A stretch of 64,000 bases of DNA from assembly GCA_900472925.1 (NCBI GenBank), contig UCJU01000004.1, forward strand, positions 186,001 to 250,000. The letters run 5' to 3'. The position numbers were made by a program, and so were the translations under genes. Below, in pieces: positions 55,912 through 64,000 of this stretch. Origin of the DNA: Hyphomicrobiales bacterium. Its GTDB lineage: Bacteria > Pseudomonadota > Alphaproteobacteria > Rhizobiales > Rhizobiaceae. Each line of letters begins with the position of its first letter. The first letter of the stretch is position 1. Under the pieces are notes generated by a model, which was given only the letters and a program-made list of their open reading frames with translations, had not been told where the DNA came from and did not search any database.

Positions 55912-56754
55912 ATGACCGCGCTTACCGTGTCCAATCTTTCGAAGACATACGGGAATACACGCGCCCTCGACTGCGTTAACCTGACGCTCGAACGCGGCGA
56001 GATGGTTGCGCTGATCGGTGCGTCCGGTTCCGGCAAGAGTACGTTGATCCGGCACATCGTCGGTCTCGAAACGGGTGATGGCCGGAGCGGGCGGGTGGAA
56101 ATCCTCGATACGGTGTCGCAAAAAGACGGACGCTTGACCGGCTATGTCAAGCGTGGAGCCGTGTCCGTTCTTTTCCAACAGTTCAATCTCGTCGGTCGGC
56201 TCTCTGTGCTGACCAATGTGCTCATCGGCCTTCTGGGTCGCGTGCCTCGTTGGCGCGGAACACTCGGTCTGTTCAATGCCGCGGAAAAAGATGCCGCCCG
56301 TGCAGCTCTTGCCCGCGTCGGCATTCCGCAGGTTGCCGTGCAGCGCTCATCGACCCTTTCGGGCGGCCAACAGCAGCGCGCCGCTATCGCCCGCACGCTG
56401 GTGCAGGGAGCGGAAATCCTGATTGCAGACGAACCTATTTCAGCGCTGGATCCGTCTTCCGCACGCCGGGTGATGGATGTGCTGGCGGATATCAACACGC
56501 AAGACAGGATCACGGTGCTGGTGTCGTTGCATCAGGTCGAATATGCGCGTCGATACTGCAAGCGAACCATCGCCATGCGCAACGGCGCAGTTGTGTTCGA
56601 TGGCCCTTCGACCTCCCTTTCCAACGCATTTCTGGCCGAGCTCTATGGTTCTGCTTCGGAAGAACTGGTCCTGCCGGAAGCCCCGGCGGAGCAATCCACA
56701 CCCGCGCCCGTCGCGGTAATGCCCAACCGTCAGCCGGTTTTGACAACCGTCTGA
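55912..56754 (+). CDS. phnC: Phosphonate ABC transporter ATPase
   Basis: 280 residues: Walker A GASGSGKST, signature LSGGQQQRAAIARTL, Walker B ILIADEPISALD. The extra residues at the C-terminus (rich in Pro/Glu/Ala, about 250-280) are not needed for the fold. Powers phosphonate/phosphate-ester uptake with PhnD and PhnE. Confidence 0.93.
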   Translation: MTALTVSNLSKTYGNTRALDCVNLTLERGEMVALIGASGSGKSTLIRHIVGLETGDGRSGRVEILDTVSQKDGRLTGYVKRGAVSVLFQQFNLVGRLSVLTNVLIGLLGRVPRWRGTLGLFNAAEKDAARAALARVGIPQVAVQRSSTLSGGQQQRAAIARTLVQGAEILIADEPISALDPSSARRVMDVLADINTQDRITVLVSLHQVEYARRYCKRTIAMRNGAVVFDGPSTSLSNAFLAELYGSASEELVLPEAPAEQSTPAPVAVMPNRQPVLTTV

Positions 56755-56780
56755 CTTTCCCTTGTCATCGGAGACTTCCT

Positions 56781-57776
56781 ATGAACGCGATACTGAAAAG
56801 CATGGCGGCGATGTCTATCGCCTTTACAATGACGTCGGCTGCCTTCGCGCAGGACACGATCAACTTCGGCATTATCTCGACCGAGTCACAACAGAACCTG
56901 AAGACGATCTGGGACCCCTTTCTTGCCGACATGACGAAAAAGACCGGTCTGGACGTGAAGGCATTCTTTGCCTCCGACTACGCAGGCGTCATTGAAGGCA
57001 TGCGCTTCAACAAGGTGCAGATTGCGTGGTACGGCAACAAGTCCGCCATGGAAGCCGTGGACCGCGCCAATGGTGAAGTCTTCGTACAGAGCGTGCCAGT
57101 TGGCGGTGAGCCGGGCTATTGGTCGGTTGTCATCGTTCCGAAGGACTCGTCGATCCAGACGATCGACGACGTCCTGAAGTGCGACAAGTCGATCAATTTC
57201 GGTCTCGGCGATCCAAACTCCACATCCGGCTACCTCGTGCCGATGACGTTCGTCTTCGGTGCACGCGGCATCGATCCCAAGTCTTGCTTCAAGAATGTGA
57301 CCAACGCCAACCACGAAACCAATGCCATGGCTGTTGCCAACAAGCAGCTGGACGCCGCCGCCAACAACACTGAAAACATGGCTCTGATCAAGCAGAACAA
57401 GCCAGATGCCTATGCCAATATCCGCGAAATCTGGCGTTCGCCTTTGATCCCTTCCGATCCGATCGTCTGGCGCAAGGATCTGCCCGAGGAAGCAAAGACC
57501 AAGCTGCGCGACTTCTTCCTCACCTACGGTACCGATAAATCCACGGGCAATGTCGCCGAGGAAAAGAAGATCCTTGCCGGTCTGAAATGGGCTCCTTTCC
57601 GCGCCTCCACCGACAAACAGCTTTTGCCGGTTCGCGTGATGGAAACGTCGAAGTCGATTTCTCAGGTGCAGGCCGACACATCCCTGTCTGCCGAAGCCAA
57701 GGCCGCCAAGATCAAGGATCTGACGGAAAAGAAGAGCAAGTTCGAAGCTGAACTCGCCACAGCGTCCAAGACCTGA
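56781..57776 (+). CDS. phnD: Phosphonate-binding periplasmic protein
   Basis: 331 residues with a signal peptide ([16 protein letters not shown] before QD) and a mature PhnD fold: [20 protein letters not shown] and [20 protein letters not shown], which lines the phosphonate pocket. The C-terminal Lys/Glu-rich helix closes the protein. Start ATG 56781 after GGAGAC. A much longer frame opens inside phnC and is not a gene. Confidence 0.94.
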   Translation: MNAILKSMAAMSIAFTMTSAAFAQDTINFGIISTESQQNLKTIWDPFLADMTKKTGLDVKAFFASDYAGVIEGMRFNKVQIAWYGNKSAMEAVDRANGEVFVQSVPVGGEPGYWSVVIVPKDSSIQTIDDVLKCDKSINFGLGDPNSTSGYLVPMTFVFGARGIDPKSCFKNVTNANHETNAMAVANKQLDAAANNTENMALIKQNKPDAYANIREIWRSPLIPSDPIVWRKDLPEEAKTKLRDFFLTYGTDKSTGNVAEEKKILAGLKWAPFRASTDKQLLPVRVMETSKSISQVQADTSLSAEAKAAKIKDLTEKKSKFEAELATASKT

Positions 57777-57793
57777 TCGTCCTGAAATCCTAC

Positions 57794-57816
57794 GGGCGGG
57801 TCTGTCGGATCCGCCC
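57794..57816 (+). terminator. phnD/phnE intercistronic hairpin
   Basis: GGGCGG (57794-57799) pairs with CCGCCC (57811-57816), extendable with one mismatch, followed by TTCT. It would lower permease relative to binding protein. Confidence 0.6.
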
Positions 57817-57840
57817 TTCTCCATCACCGGGTTGAAGATC

Positions 57841-58650
57841 ATGAGCGAAACATCCGTACAGAATAAAAACATCCTTTTCGCTCACGCCAGGCAGCAAGGC
57901 AGTCTGCGCAATGGTTTGCTGACACTGGTCGTTCTGGCAGCGCTGGTCATCAGCTGGGGTCCGGCTGAAATGAGCCGATGGACCTATCTTTTTACAGATG
58001 GCGGCAATATGGCTGCCTATGCCAAGGACTTCCTGAAGCCTGACTTCACCACCTGGCAATATTATCTCGAAGAGATGATCGTCACGGTCCAGATCGCGAT
58101 ATGGGGAACCTTCCTCGCCGTGCTTTTGTCGATACCGTTTGGCATCCTGTCTGCCCACAACATGGCGCCCTGGTGGATCAACCAACCCATTCGACGCCTT
58201 ATGGACATGTTTCGAGCGATCCATGAAATCGTCTTCGCCGTGCTCTTCGTGGTTGCTGTCGGTCTTGGGCCTTTTGCTGGCGTCATGGCGTTGTTCATTC
58301 ATACCACCGGCATTCTGGCAAAACTGTTTTCCGAGGCGGTGGAGGCCATCGATCCACGTCCCGTCGAGGCGATCCGCACGACTGGCGCCTCGCGCATTCA
58401 ACAGGTCATATTCGGTGTCATACCGCAGGTTCTGCCGCTCTGGATTTCATTTTCGCTTTATCGTCTGGAATCCAATATCCGCTCCGCCACCGTTTTGGGA
58501 TTGATCGGAGCGGGTGGTATCGGTCAGGTTCTTTTCGAAACGATCCGCGGTTTCTATTATCCGCAGGCCTCCGCCATCATCATCATCGTTGTCTTGACGG
58601 TGACGCTCATGGACCTCATCTCGCAGCAACTGCGCAAGATCGTCATATAA
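57841..58650 (+). CDS. phnE: Phosphonate ABC transporter permease
   Basis: 269 residues with about six spans. The EAA loop is [23 protein letters not shown] 57841 is preferred to TTG 57832. Many rhizobia carry two phnE genes; only one is here, so the channel is probably a homodimer. Confidence 0.92.
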   Translation: MSETSVQNKNILFAHARQQGSLRNGLLTLVVLAALVISWGPAEMSRWTYLFTDGGNMAAYAKDFLKPDFTTWQYYLEEMIVTVQIAIWGTFLAVLLSIPFGILSAHNMAPWWINQPIRRLMDMFRAIHEIVFAVLFVVAVGLGPFAGVMALFIHTTGILAKLFSEAVEAIDPRPVEAIRTTGASRIQQVIFGVIPQVLPLWISFSLYRLESNIRSATVLGLIGAGGIGQVLFETIRGFYYPQASAIIIIVVLTVTLMDLISQQLRKIVI

Positions 58651-58691
58651 CCGCGTCAGGCCGATAACAGGCCAACTATTCTATCTCCAGG

Positions 58692-58706
58692 GCCGTCCTC
58701 GACGGC
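58692..58706 (+). repeat. phnE/phnM hairpin
   Basis: GCCGTC (58692-58697), CTC, GACGGC (58701-58706): 6-bp stem, 13 bp before phnM. It could affect phnM translation. Confidence 0.4.
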
Positions 58707-58718
58707 GTAACAAACTGA

Positions 58719-59867
58719 ATGTTTCCCATGCAAAAAGAACTCGTTTTCACCAATTGCGCAATCGTTCTTCACGAAGAGATCATCACAGGCACATTGGTCG
58801 TTCGCGATGGAAAGATAGCGGATATCGCGCCGGGACAATCGTCCTCTGGATTAGATATGGACGGCGATTATATCATTCCCGGCTGCGTGGAGTTGCACAC
58901 CGATCACCTTGAAACCCATTTATTGCCTCGCCCGAAAGTACATTGGAATATGCACGCCGCGCTTCAGGCCCATGACGGGCAGGTCGCGACGGCTGGCATC
59001 ACAACGGTGTTCGATGCGGTCAGGGTTGGAATGGACGGCGATACCGAGCTTGGTTCGGATGAAATGTCGGCCATCGCGCGAACGATTTCAGCCGCAACTG
59101 CGGCAAACCGTTTACGCGCTGAACATTTCATTCACCTTCGCTGCGAGGTATCCATGCCCGACGCCGTGGAGCATTTTGATGAAATGAAAAGCAATGATCG
59201 GGTCAGGCTTGCGTCCTTGATGGATCACGCTCCCGGTCAGCGGCAGTTCGTCAGTCTGGAAGCATACCGTATCTACTATCAGGGCAAGAAAAAGCTGTCT
59301 GATGCGGATTTCGCCGCCTTTAGTGAAAGGCGCATTGCGCAGTCTGATGCCTACTCCGCAAAACACCGGCGTCTTATCGCCGAGCGCTGCCATTCCGCTG
59401 GCATATCCATCGCCTCGCATGACGACGCCACTGCCGAGCATGTGGCAGAAGGAATAGAGCTTGGGATTTCGCTTGCGGAGTTTCCGACAACGGTGTCGGC
59501 AGCGCAGCTTTCACGAGACGCTGGCATGCGGGTGCTGATGGGAGCGCCCAATGTCGTGCGTGGCGGCTCTCATTCCGGCAATGTCTCGGCGCTGGAACTT
59601 TTGGAAAAGGGTGCGCTGGACATATTGTCGTCCGACTATGTGCCCTTCAGCCTGCTACAAGCCGCCTTTCTGTTGTCAGACAGGGAGGTCATCGACCTGC
59701 CGCACGCAATTCGATTGATTTCGGCAAATCCGGCTGACGCTGCGAAACTTTTTGATCGCGGGCGTATCGAAATAGGGCGCAGAGCCGATCTCGTCAGAGT
59801 TCGCGCTAACCACGGGATGCCTCCTTTGATCGCGGGCGTCTGGCGGGAAGGGTGTCGCATCGCTTAA
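58719..59867 (+). CDS. phnM: Alpha-D-ribose 1-methylphosphonate 5-triphosphate diphosphatase
   Basis: 382 residues, amidohydrolase superfamily. Metal ligands in ELHTDHLETH (HxD/H form), HFIHLRC, the later SHDDATAEH and a catalytic Asp in LDILSSDYVP. It removes pyrophosphate from phosphonylated ribose triphosphate before PhnJ acts. ATG 58719 or 58728. No phnN or phnP follows; the next gene is a convergent Lrp regulator. Confidence 0.93.
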   Translation: MFPMQKELVFTNCAIVLHEEIITGTLVVRDGKIADIAPGQSSSGLDMDGDYIIPGCVELHTDHLETHLLPRPKVHWNMHAALQAHDGQVATAGITTVFDAVRVGMDGDTELGSDEMSAIARTISAATAANRLRAEHFIHLRCEVSMPDAVEHFDEMKSNDRVRLASLMDHAPGQRQFVSLEAYRIYYQGKKKLSDADFAAFSERRIAQSDAYSAKHRRLIAERCHSAGISIASHDDATAEHVAEGIELGISLAEFPTTVSAAQLSRDAGMRVLMGAPNVVRGGSHSGNVSALELLEKGALDILSSDYVPFSLLQAAFLLSDREVIDLPHAIRLISANPADAAKLFDRGRIEIGRRADLVRVRANHGMPPLIAGVWREGCRIA

Positions 59868-59913
59868 GCTGCGGAGAAGCGCCTCGATTGGGTGCGAATT
59901 TGTTTCTGCCTTC

Positions 59914-60351
59914 TCAGAGTCGGGCTTTCGTGGAGCGGGATGTCGAGAGAAGCAGGCTGGTTTCGCTCCCCGTAATACCCGGAACGAGGCGAATCCGCCG
60001 CAAAACGGAATCGAAATTGCCCAACGTCGATGCGCTGAGTTCCACGATCAGATCCCAGCGACCATTGGTGGAGTGGATTTCCGAGATTTCGGGAAATCCA
60101 CCCAATGTACGAATGACCTTATCCGTAACATGGCCTTCGATTTCGATCATCATAATGCCGCGAACGGCTTCCTCCACCGCATCGGCACGCAATATGACGG
60201 TGTAGCCAATAATTGTGCCGCTCGCCTCGAGACGTTCGATGCGGGCGCGCACAGTGGCGCGCGACGTTGCTGTTTCAAGTGCGAGATCCGAGATGCTGCG
60301 ACGGCCATTGTGGCGCAGAAGCGTAATCAGCTTTTCATCCAGACTATCCAT
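59914..60351 (-). CDS. Lrp/AsnC-family regulator
   Basis: 145 residues: N-terminal HTH SISDLALETATSRATVRARI and a RAM domain (GFPEISEIHSTNGRWDLIVE). Divergent from the arginase gene, so it most likely activates arginase and ornithine cyclodeaminase in response to arginine or ornithine. Confidence 0.92.
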   Translation of the reverse strand: MDSLDEKLITLLRHNGRRSISDLALETATSRATVRARIERLEASGTIIGYTVILRADAVEEAVRGIMMIEIEGHVTDKVIRTLGGFPEISEIHSTNGRWDLIVELSASTLGNFDSVLRRIRLVPGITGSETSLLLSTSRSTKARL

Positions 60352-60364
60352 GATTTACCATTTT

Positions 60365-60423
60365 GATAAAACGATTTGCCAAAACGATAAGATAATAATT
60401 CTGTTTTGCCAATCTTTATCGTT
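60365..60423. promoter_or_regulatory. Lrp-type binding region upstream of arginase
   Basis: AAAACGAT occurs at 60368-60375 and 60381-60388; AACGATAA (60383-60390) is inverted as TTATCGTT at 60416-60423. The region is AT-rich and lies between the divergent Lrp and arginase genes, matching the several-site habit of Lrp/AsnC proteins. Confidence 0.45.
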
Positions 60424-60479
60424 CAATCTGCCGCATCCCAATGTTTCAATTCTCATCTTGCATTGGATGGGAGACGCTT

Positions 60480-61400
60480 ATGGATTGCAGGCTTATCGGG
60501 GTGCCGCTACAGATCGGTGCCGGGCAACTGGGCTGCGAGATGGGCCCAAGCGCGCTTCGTATCGCGGGCTTGAAATCATCGCTCGAAGATTTGGGGCACT
60601 CGGTCATCGACGTCGGCAATATAACGCCTGCGCCGCTTCGTGATTTCGCCCATCCCAACCCTGCGGTTCATCATTTGTCGGAAACGGTTGCCTGGACCGA
60701 GGCGCTGGCGGAAGTTGCCTATCGCGAGAGCCACAATGCGATGCCGATATTTCTAGGCGGTGATCATGCCATTTCGGCGGGTAGCGTCACCGGTGTGGCG
60801 CGACGTGCAGCAGAGCTTGACCGCCCCCTGTTCGTGTTGTGGCTGGACGCACACACGGACTACCACACGCTGGAAACTACTCGCAGCGGCAATCTGCACG
60901 GGACGCCTGTAGCATATTATAGCGGTCGCAAGGGTTTTGAGGGTTATTTCCCTCCGGTCGAAAATCCTGTCGATCCAGCGAACATCTGCATGATTGGAAT
61001 TCGCAGCGTCGATCCTGCAGAAAGTTCAGCGCTCAAGGAGACCGGTGTCACCATTCATGATATGCGAATGATCGACGAGCACGGGGTTGCCGTTCTGCTA
61101 CGGGCTTTTCTCGAGCGTGTTGCAGCTGCAAACGGTCTTTTGCATATCAGTCTCGACGTGGATTTTCTCGACCCATCCATTGCGCCTGCCGTGGGGACCA
61201 CCGTGCCCGGCGGTGCGACCTTTCGTGAGGCGCATCTGGTCATGGAAATGCTGTGCGACAGCGGGCTGGTCTCCAGTCTCGACCTCGTCGAACTCAATCC
61301 ATTCCTTGATGAACGCGGCAGAACGGCGCGTTTGATGGTGGACCTGACCGCAAGCCTGATGGGCAAGCGGGTGATGGACCGGCCCACGAGAGCAGGATGA
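60480..61400 (+). CDS. rocF: Arginase
   Basis: 306 residues. The metal-binding blocks are canonical: GGDHAISAGS, DAHTDYHT and SLDVDFLDP. It hydrolyses L-arginine to ornithine and urea. Start ATG 60480 follows GGGAG; an in-frame ATG at 60441 adds 13 residues without a ribosome site. Forms an operon with ornithine cyclodeaminase. Confidence 0.93.
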   Translation: MDCRLIGVPLQIGAGQLGCEMGPSALRIAGLKSSLEDLGHSVIDVGNITPAPLRDFAHPNPAVHHLSETVAWTEALAEVAYRESHNAMPIFLGGDHAISAGSVTGVARRAAELDRPLFVLWLDAHTDYHTLETTRSGNLHGTPVAYYSGRKGFEGYFPPVENPVDPANICMIGIRSVDPAESSALKETGVTIHDMRMIDEHGVAVLLRAFLERVAAANGLLHISLDVDFLDPSIAPAVGTTVPGGATFREAHLVMEMLCDSGLVSSLDLVELNPFLDERGRTARLMVDLTASLMGKRVMDRPTRAG

Positions 61401-61414
61401 GGGAGGATGCCGTC

Positions 61415-62497
61415 ATGAACGCCATACCGGATATCAACATCGTTCCTTTCATCAGTGTCGACCACATGATGAAACTCGTTCTCAAAGTGGGTATCGATAC
61501 GTTTCTGCGTGAATTGGCAGACGTCATCGAAGAGGATTTTCTGCGCTGGGAAACATTCGACAAAACTCCCCGCATTGCCTCTCACTCCGAAGAAGGTGTC
61601 ATAGAATTGATGCCGACGAGTGACGGCAAGCTTTACGGCTTCAAGTACGTCAACGGTCATCCAAGCAACACCAGACAGGGCCGCCAGACCGTCACCGCTT
61701 TCGGCGTGCTGTCGGATGTCGGCAATGGCTATCCCATGTTGCTGTCGGAGATGACGATCCTGACCGCTTTGCGCACAGCAGCGACATCAGCGGTCGCGGC
61801 AAAGCATCTTGCCCGTGCGGACTCAAAATCGATGGCCATCATCGGTAACGGGGCACAAAGCGAGTTTCAGGCGCGCGCTTTCAAGGCCATTTTGGGAGTA
61901 GATCAGCTTCGTCTCTACGATATCGATCCCGCTGCAAGCCTGAAATGTCAGCGCAATCTGCAAGGGCAGGGGTTCTCCATCTCGATCTGCAAAACTGCAG
62001 AAGAAGCGGTCGAGGGTGCTGACATTATCACCACTGTTACAGCCGATAAACAATATGCGACGATCGTGACTGACAACATGGTCGGTCCGGGCGTCCACAT
62101 AAATGCCGTCGGCGGGGATTGCCCCGGCAAGACCGAATTGCACAAGGACATTCTGCTACGGTCTGACATTTTCGTGGAGTATCCGATGCAAACCCGCATC
62201 GAAGGGGAGATTCAGCAACTGGCTGCCGATCATCCTGTCACAGAACTTTGGCAGGTGATGGCCGGTCTTGCCCCCGGGCGAAAAACGGATCGCCAGATCA
62301 CGCTCTTCGACAGTGTTGGCTTCGCCATCGAAGATTTCTCGGCGCTACGCTATGTCAGGTCGAAACTGGCGGCCACCGGACTTTACGACCGGCTGGACCT
62401 GCTGGCCGATCCTGATGAGCCCCGCGATCTCTATGGCATGTTGTTGCGGTCCAAAGCGTCGATGCCGGCCGCATCTGCACTGGACGTCGCCTTATAG
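61415..62497 (+). CDS. ocd: Ornithine cyclodeaminase
   Basis: 360 residues. NAD-binding IGNGAQSEFQ, substrate-site KYVNGHP and FDSVGFAIEDFSALR with the catalytic Asp. Converts ornithine to proline and ammonia using tightly bound NAD+. It resembles the Ocd proteins of Agrobacterium Ti plasmids. GGGAGG sits 8 bp before ATG 61415; ATG 61397, overlapping the arginase stop, is the alternative. Together with arginase this gives arginine to proline. Confidence 0.93.
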   Translation: MNAIPDINIVPFISVDHMMKLVLKVGIDTFLRELADVIEEDFLRWETFDKTPRIASHSEEGVIELMPTSDGKLYGFKYVNGHPSNTRQGRQTVTAFGVLSDVGNGYPMLLSEMTILTALRTAATSAVAAKHLARADSKSMAIIGNGAQSEFQARAFKAILGVDQLRLYDIDPAASLKCQRNLQGQGFSISICKTAEEAVEGADIITTVTADKQYATIVTDNMVGPGVHINAVGGDCPGKTELHKDILLRSDIFVEYPMQTRIEGEIQQLAADHPVTELWQVMAGLAPGRKTDRQITLFDSVGFAIEDFSALRYVRSKLAATGLYDRLDLLADPDEPRDLYGMLLRSKASMPAASALDVAL

Positions 62498-63376
62498 CCG
62501 TTCCCGCCGCGCTTTTCGCGCAACCCTCTGTTCGCGCCATATCGTGAACAGACCCGCTGCGACAACGATCGTGGCGCCGATGACCATGTGGACGCTGAGG
62601 ATTTCTCCGAACAGGCTGATGCCAATGATGGAGACCAGCACCAGTTGGTAATAGGAGAATGGCTGAACGGATGCTGCATCCGCCAGCTCAAAGGCGCGGA
62701 TGAGCAGATAGTGGCCGCTCATGCCGGTTATGCATAGCGCCAGCATCCAGACCCCGTCGGCGGGTGCCATATTGACCCAGAAAAACGGACCAACCAGCGT
62801 CAAGGCAAAAGCGCCGGGGACACCGGTGTAAAAAAAGCTCGTCATGGCGGTATCGGTGCGGCTGGCAAGCCGCGTCAACACACCGTAGAGGCCAAGCAGA
62901 ACCGCAGCGGCAAATGTGATGATCAGCGTCGGATCGAAGCCGTTCTCATCTGGCTTCAAAATGATGAGAACGCCGACAAAGCCGACAAGAATGGCCGACC
63001 AGCGCCGCCATCCCACTTTCTCACTCAAAATAGGCACGGATAAAGCTGCAACGATAAGGGGTGTGGACGCCAGAATCGAATGTGTGTGGGCTAGCCCGAC
63101 AATCGAGAACGAGATGATGGAGAGCACGATCTGTACGGCGAGAATGACTCCACGGCTGGCCTGGAGCCAAAAGCGGTTTGTGGACACGGTCTGGCGGATA
63201 CCGCCGTTCGCCTTCAGCGCGAGAATCACGACGAAAACTGCGAAGGCCCAGTAGCGTACCATCGCTACAAAAACGGGTGGGTAAGCGGAGCCGAGATGTT
63301 TTGAAATGCCATCCTGCGCGGCAAAAATCGTGAAAGCCGCAAGTGCGTAGAGGTAACCGACTGATTGGGGAGGCAT
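62492..63376 (-). CDS. EamA/DMT-family transporter
   Basis: 294 residues, ten predicted helices in two EamA repeats (LYALAAFTIFAAQDGISKHL starts the first; the second starts near residue 145). Members export amino acids or metabolites. It is convergent with ocd, overlapping its 3' end by 6 bp. Substrate unknown. Confidence 0.88.
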   Translation of the reverse strand: MPPQSVGYLYALAAFTIFAAQDGISKHLGSAYPPVFVAMVRYWAFAVFVVILALKANGGIRQTVSTNRFWLQASRGVILAVQIVLSIISFSIVGLAHTHSILASTPLIVAALSVPILSEKVGWRRWSAILVGFVGVLIILKPDENGFDPTLIITFAAAVLLGLYGVLTRLASRTDTAMTSFFYTGVPGAFALTLVGPFFWVNMAPADGVWMLALCITGMSGHYLLIRAFELADAASVQPFSYYQLVLVSIIGISLFGEILSVHMVIGATIVVAAGLFTIWREQRVARKARRERL

Positions 63377-63498
63377 TCAAGGCTCAGTTTTTGTGCGGGC
63401 TGGAAGGGCGTGTATCCCTAGGTAACCGATTATCAGCGGACGCAAAACTGGAAAGTGCAGATTTTATAGAGGGAGACGGACCGTTGTCAAAAACAAAC

Positions 63499-63515
63499 AA
63501 CATGTCATACATGTT
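63499..63515. promoter_or_regulatory. Palindromic operator candidate
   Basis: AACATGT (63499-63505) CAT ACATGTT (63509-63515): perfect 7-bp arms, in the divergent region between the DMT and enolase-family genes. Its form suits a GntR/FadR- or LacI-type regulator, which is not in the window. Confidence 0.5.
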
Positions 63516-63591
63516 TGACAAATATCTGATTATCTGTCTAATAGGATGAAGTGCAAGATGCCATGGCCGCCGGGCTGTATCGGGAGGACAG

Positions 63592-64000
63592 ATGATTATT
63601 ACCGACGTTGAAGTGCGGGTGTTCAAGACAACGACTCGTCGGCATTCCGATAGCGCCGGACATGCTCATCCCGGCCCCGCCCATCAGGTCGAACAGGCAA
63701 TGCTGACAATCCGCACAGAAGACGGACATGAGGGTCATTCCTTTACGGCGCCGGAAATCGTGCGACCGCATGTCATCGAAAAATTCGTCAAGAAAGTCCT
63801 GATTGGCGAGGATCATCGGGATCGTGAACGTCTGTGGCAAGATCTGGCGCACTGGCAACGGGGCTCTGCGGCGCAACTGACCGACCGCACGCTTGCTGTC
63901 GTAGACTGCGCACTGTGGGATCTGGCCGGACGTTCCCTCGCGCAACCTGTATACAAGTTGATCGGTGGGTACCGGGACAAAGTTCGTGCCTATGGTTCCA
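63592..64000 (+). CDS. Enolase-superfamily sugar-acid dehydratase, N-terminal part
   Basis: 136 codons before the window ends; GGGAGG (63582-63587) precedes ATG 63592. The visible part is the MR/MLE capping domain (RTEDGHEGHSFTAPE) and the ALWDLAGRSLAQPVYKLIGG block that opens the barrel. The metal ligands and catalytic bases lie beyond the edge, so the specific sugar acid cannot be named. Confidence 0.85.
   Translation, partial: MIITDVEVRVFKTTTRRHSDSAGHAHPGPAHQVEQAMLTIRTEDGHEGHSFTAPEIVRPHVIEKFVKKVLIGEDHRDRERLWQDLAHWQRGSAAQLTDRTLAVVDCALWDLAGRSLAQPVYKLIGGYRDKVRAYGS

Noticed and set aside
56250..56780. N-terminal extension of PhnD by 177 codons
   Set aside because: It runs out of frame inside phnC; the real start at 56781 has a ribosome site and a signal peptide.

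Overview
The window reads as a chromosome or chromid segment of a Rhizobiaceae alphaproteobacterium, most likely Agrobacterium or a close relative. The evidence is the moderately high GC, the dense overlapping operons, the many TRAP/ABC uptake systems and LysR/GntR regulators, and a nine-gene smoA-to-smoI locus in the order I recall for Agrobacterium tumefaciens. I see no rRNA, tRNA, CRISPR array, insertion sequence or phage gene. It looks like metabolic and accessory backbone DNA made of catabolic islands.

Layout. 1-3.3 kb: end of a cytochrome b561 gene, two small unknown proteins, an HNH nuclease-like protein and an LtrA-family membrane protein. 3.5-12.3 kb: an OmpR-type two-component system followed by a tightly packed eight-gene operon (HAD phosphatase, class III aminotransferase, arginase-fold enzyme, SMR-like protein, fatty-acid desaturase, alpha/beta hydrolase, FemAB-like acyltransferase, second SMR-like protein). 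I recognise no characterised pathway with this content; it is the best candidate for an undescribed system. Four pentamers spaced exactly 11 bp apart sit just upstream of its first gene and look like a binding site for the adjacent response regulator. 12.3-16.6 kb: MipA/OmpV, a LysR regulator with a divergent PNPOx-like protein, and an ArsR regulator with a divergent Old Yellow Enzyme. 16.7-20.1 kb: an SsuABC-like ABC transporter plus an EthD-like protein. 20.4-28.3 kb: a TRAP transporter, a FadR-type regulator, an FAD-linked 2-hydroxyacid dehydrogenase, a DenD-like dehydrogenase and an MDR oxidoreductase, probably for a sugar acid or hydroxy acid.

28.3-40.3 kb: sulfoquinovose catabolism by the oxidative sulfo-SMO route. 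The ABC importer SmoEFGH brings in the glycoside, SmoI (GH31) releases sulfoquinovose, SmoC with SmoA (FMNH2 supply) removes sulfite, and SmoB reduces 6-oxo-glucose to glucose. SmoD is the probable regulator. A YeiE-like regulator and YeiH-family exporter next door are a plausible outlet for sulfite. A 20-bp element repeated with 18/20 identity lies in front of both smo transcription units.

40.4-49.7 kb: an RND efflux pump, a degenerate hydrolase, a LysR regulator, treZ and an SDR. 49.8-59.9 kb: a phosphonate C-P lyase locus (phnF divergent from phnGHIJKL, a hexapeptide transferase, phnCDE, phnM) with a perfect PhnF-type palindrome and two Pho-box-like regions. 59.9-62.5 kb: Lrp regulator, arginase and ornithine cyclodeaminase, converting arginine to ornithine to proline. 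62.5-64 kb: a DMT exporter and the start of an enolase-superfamily dehydratase cut by the window edge.
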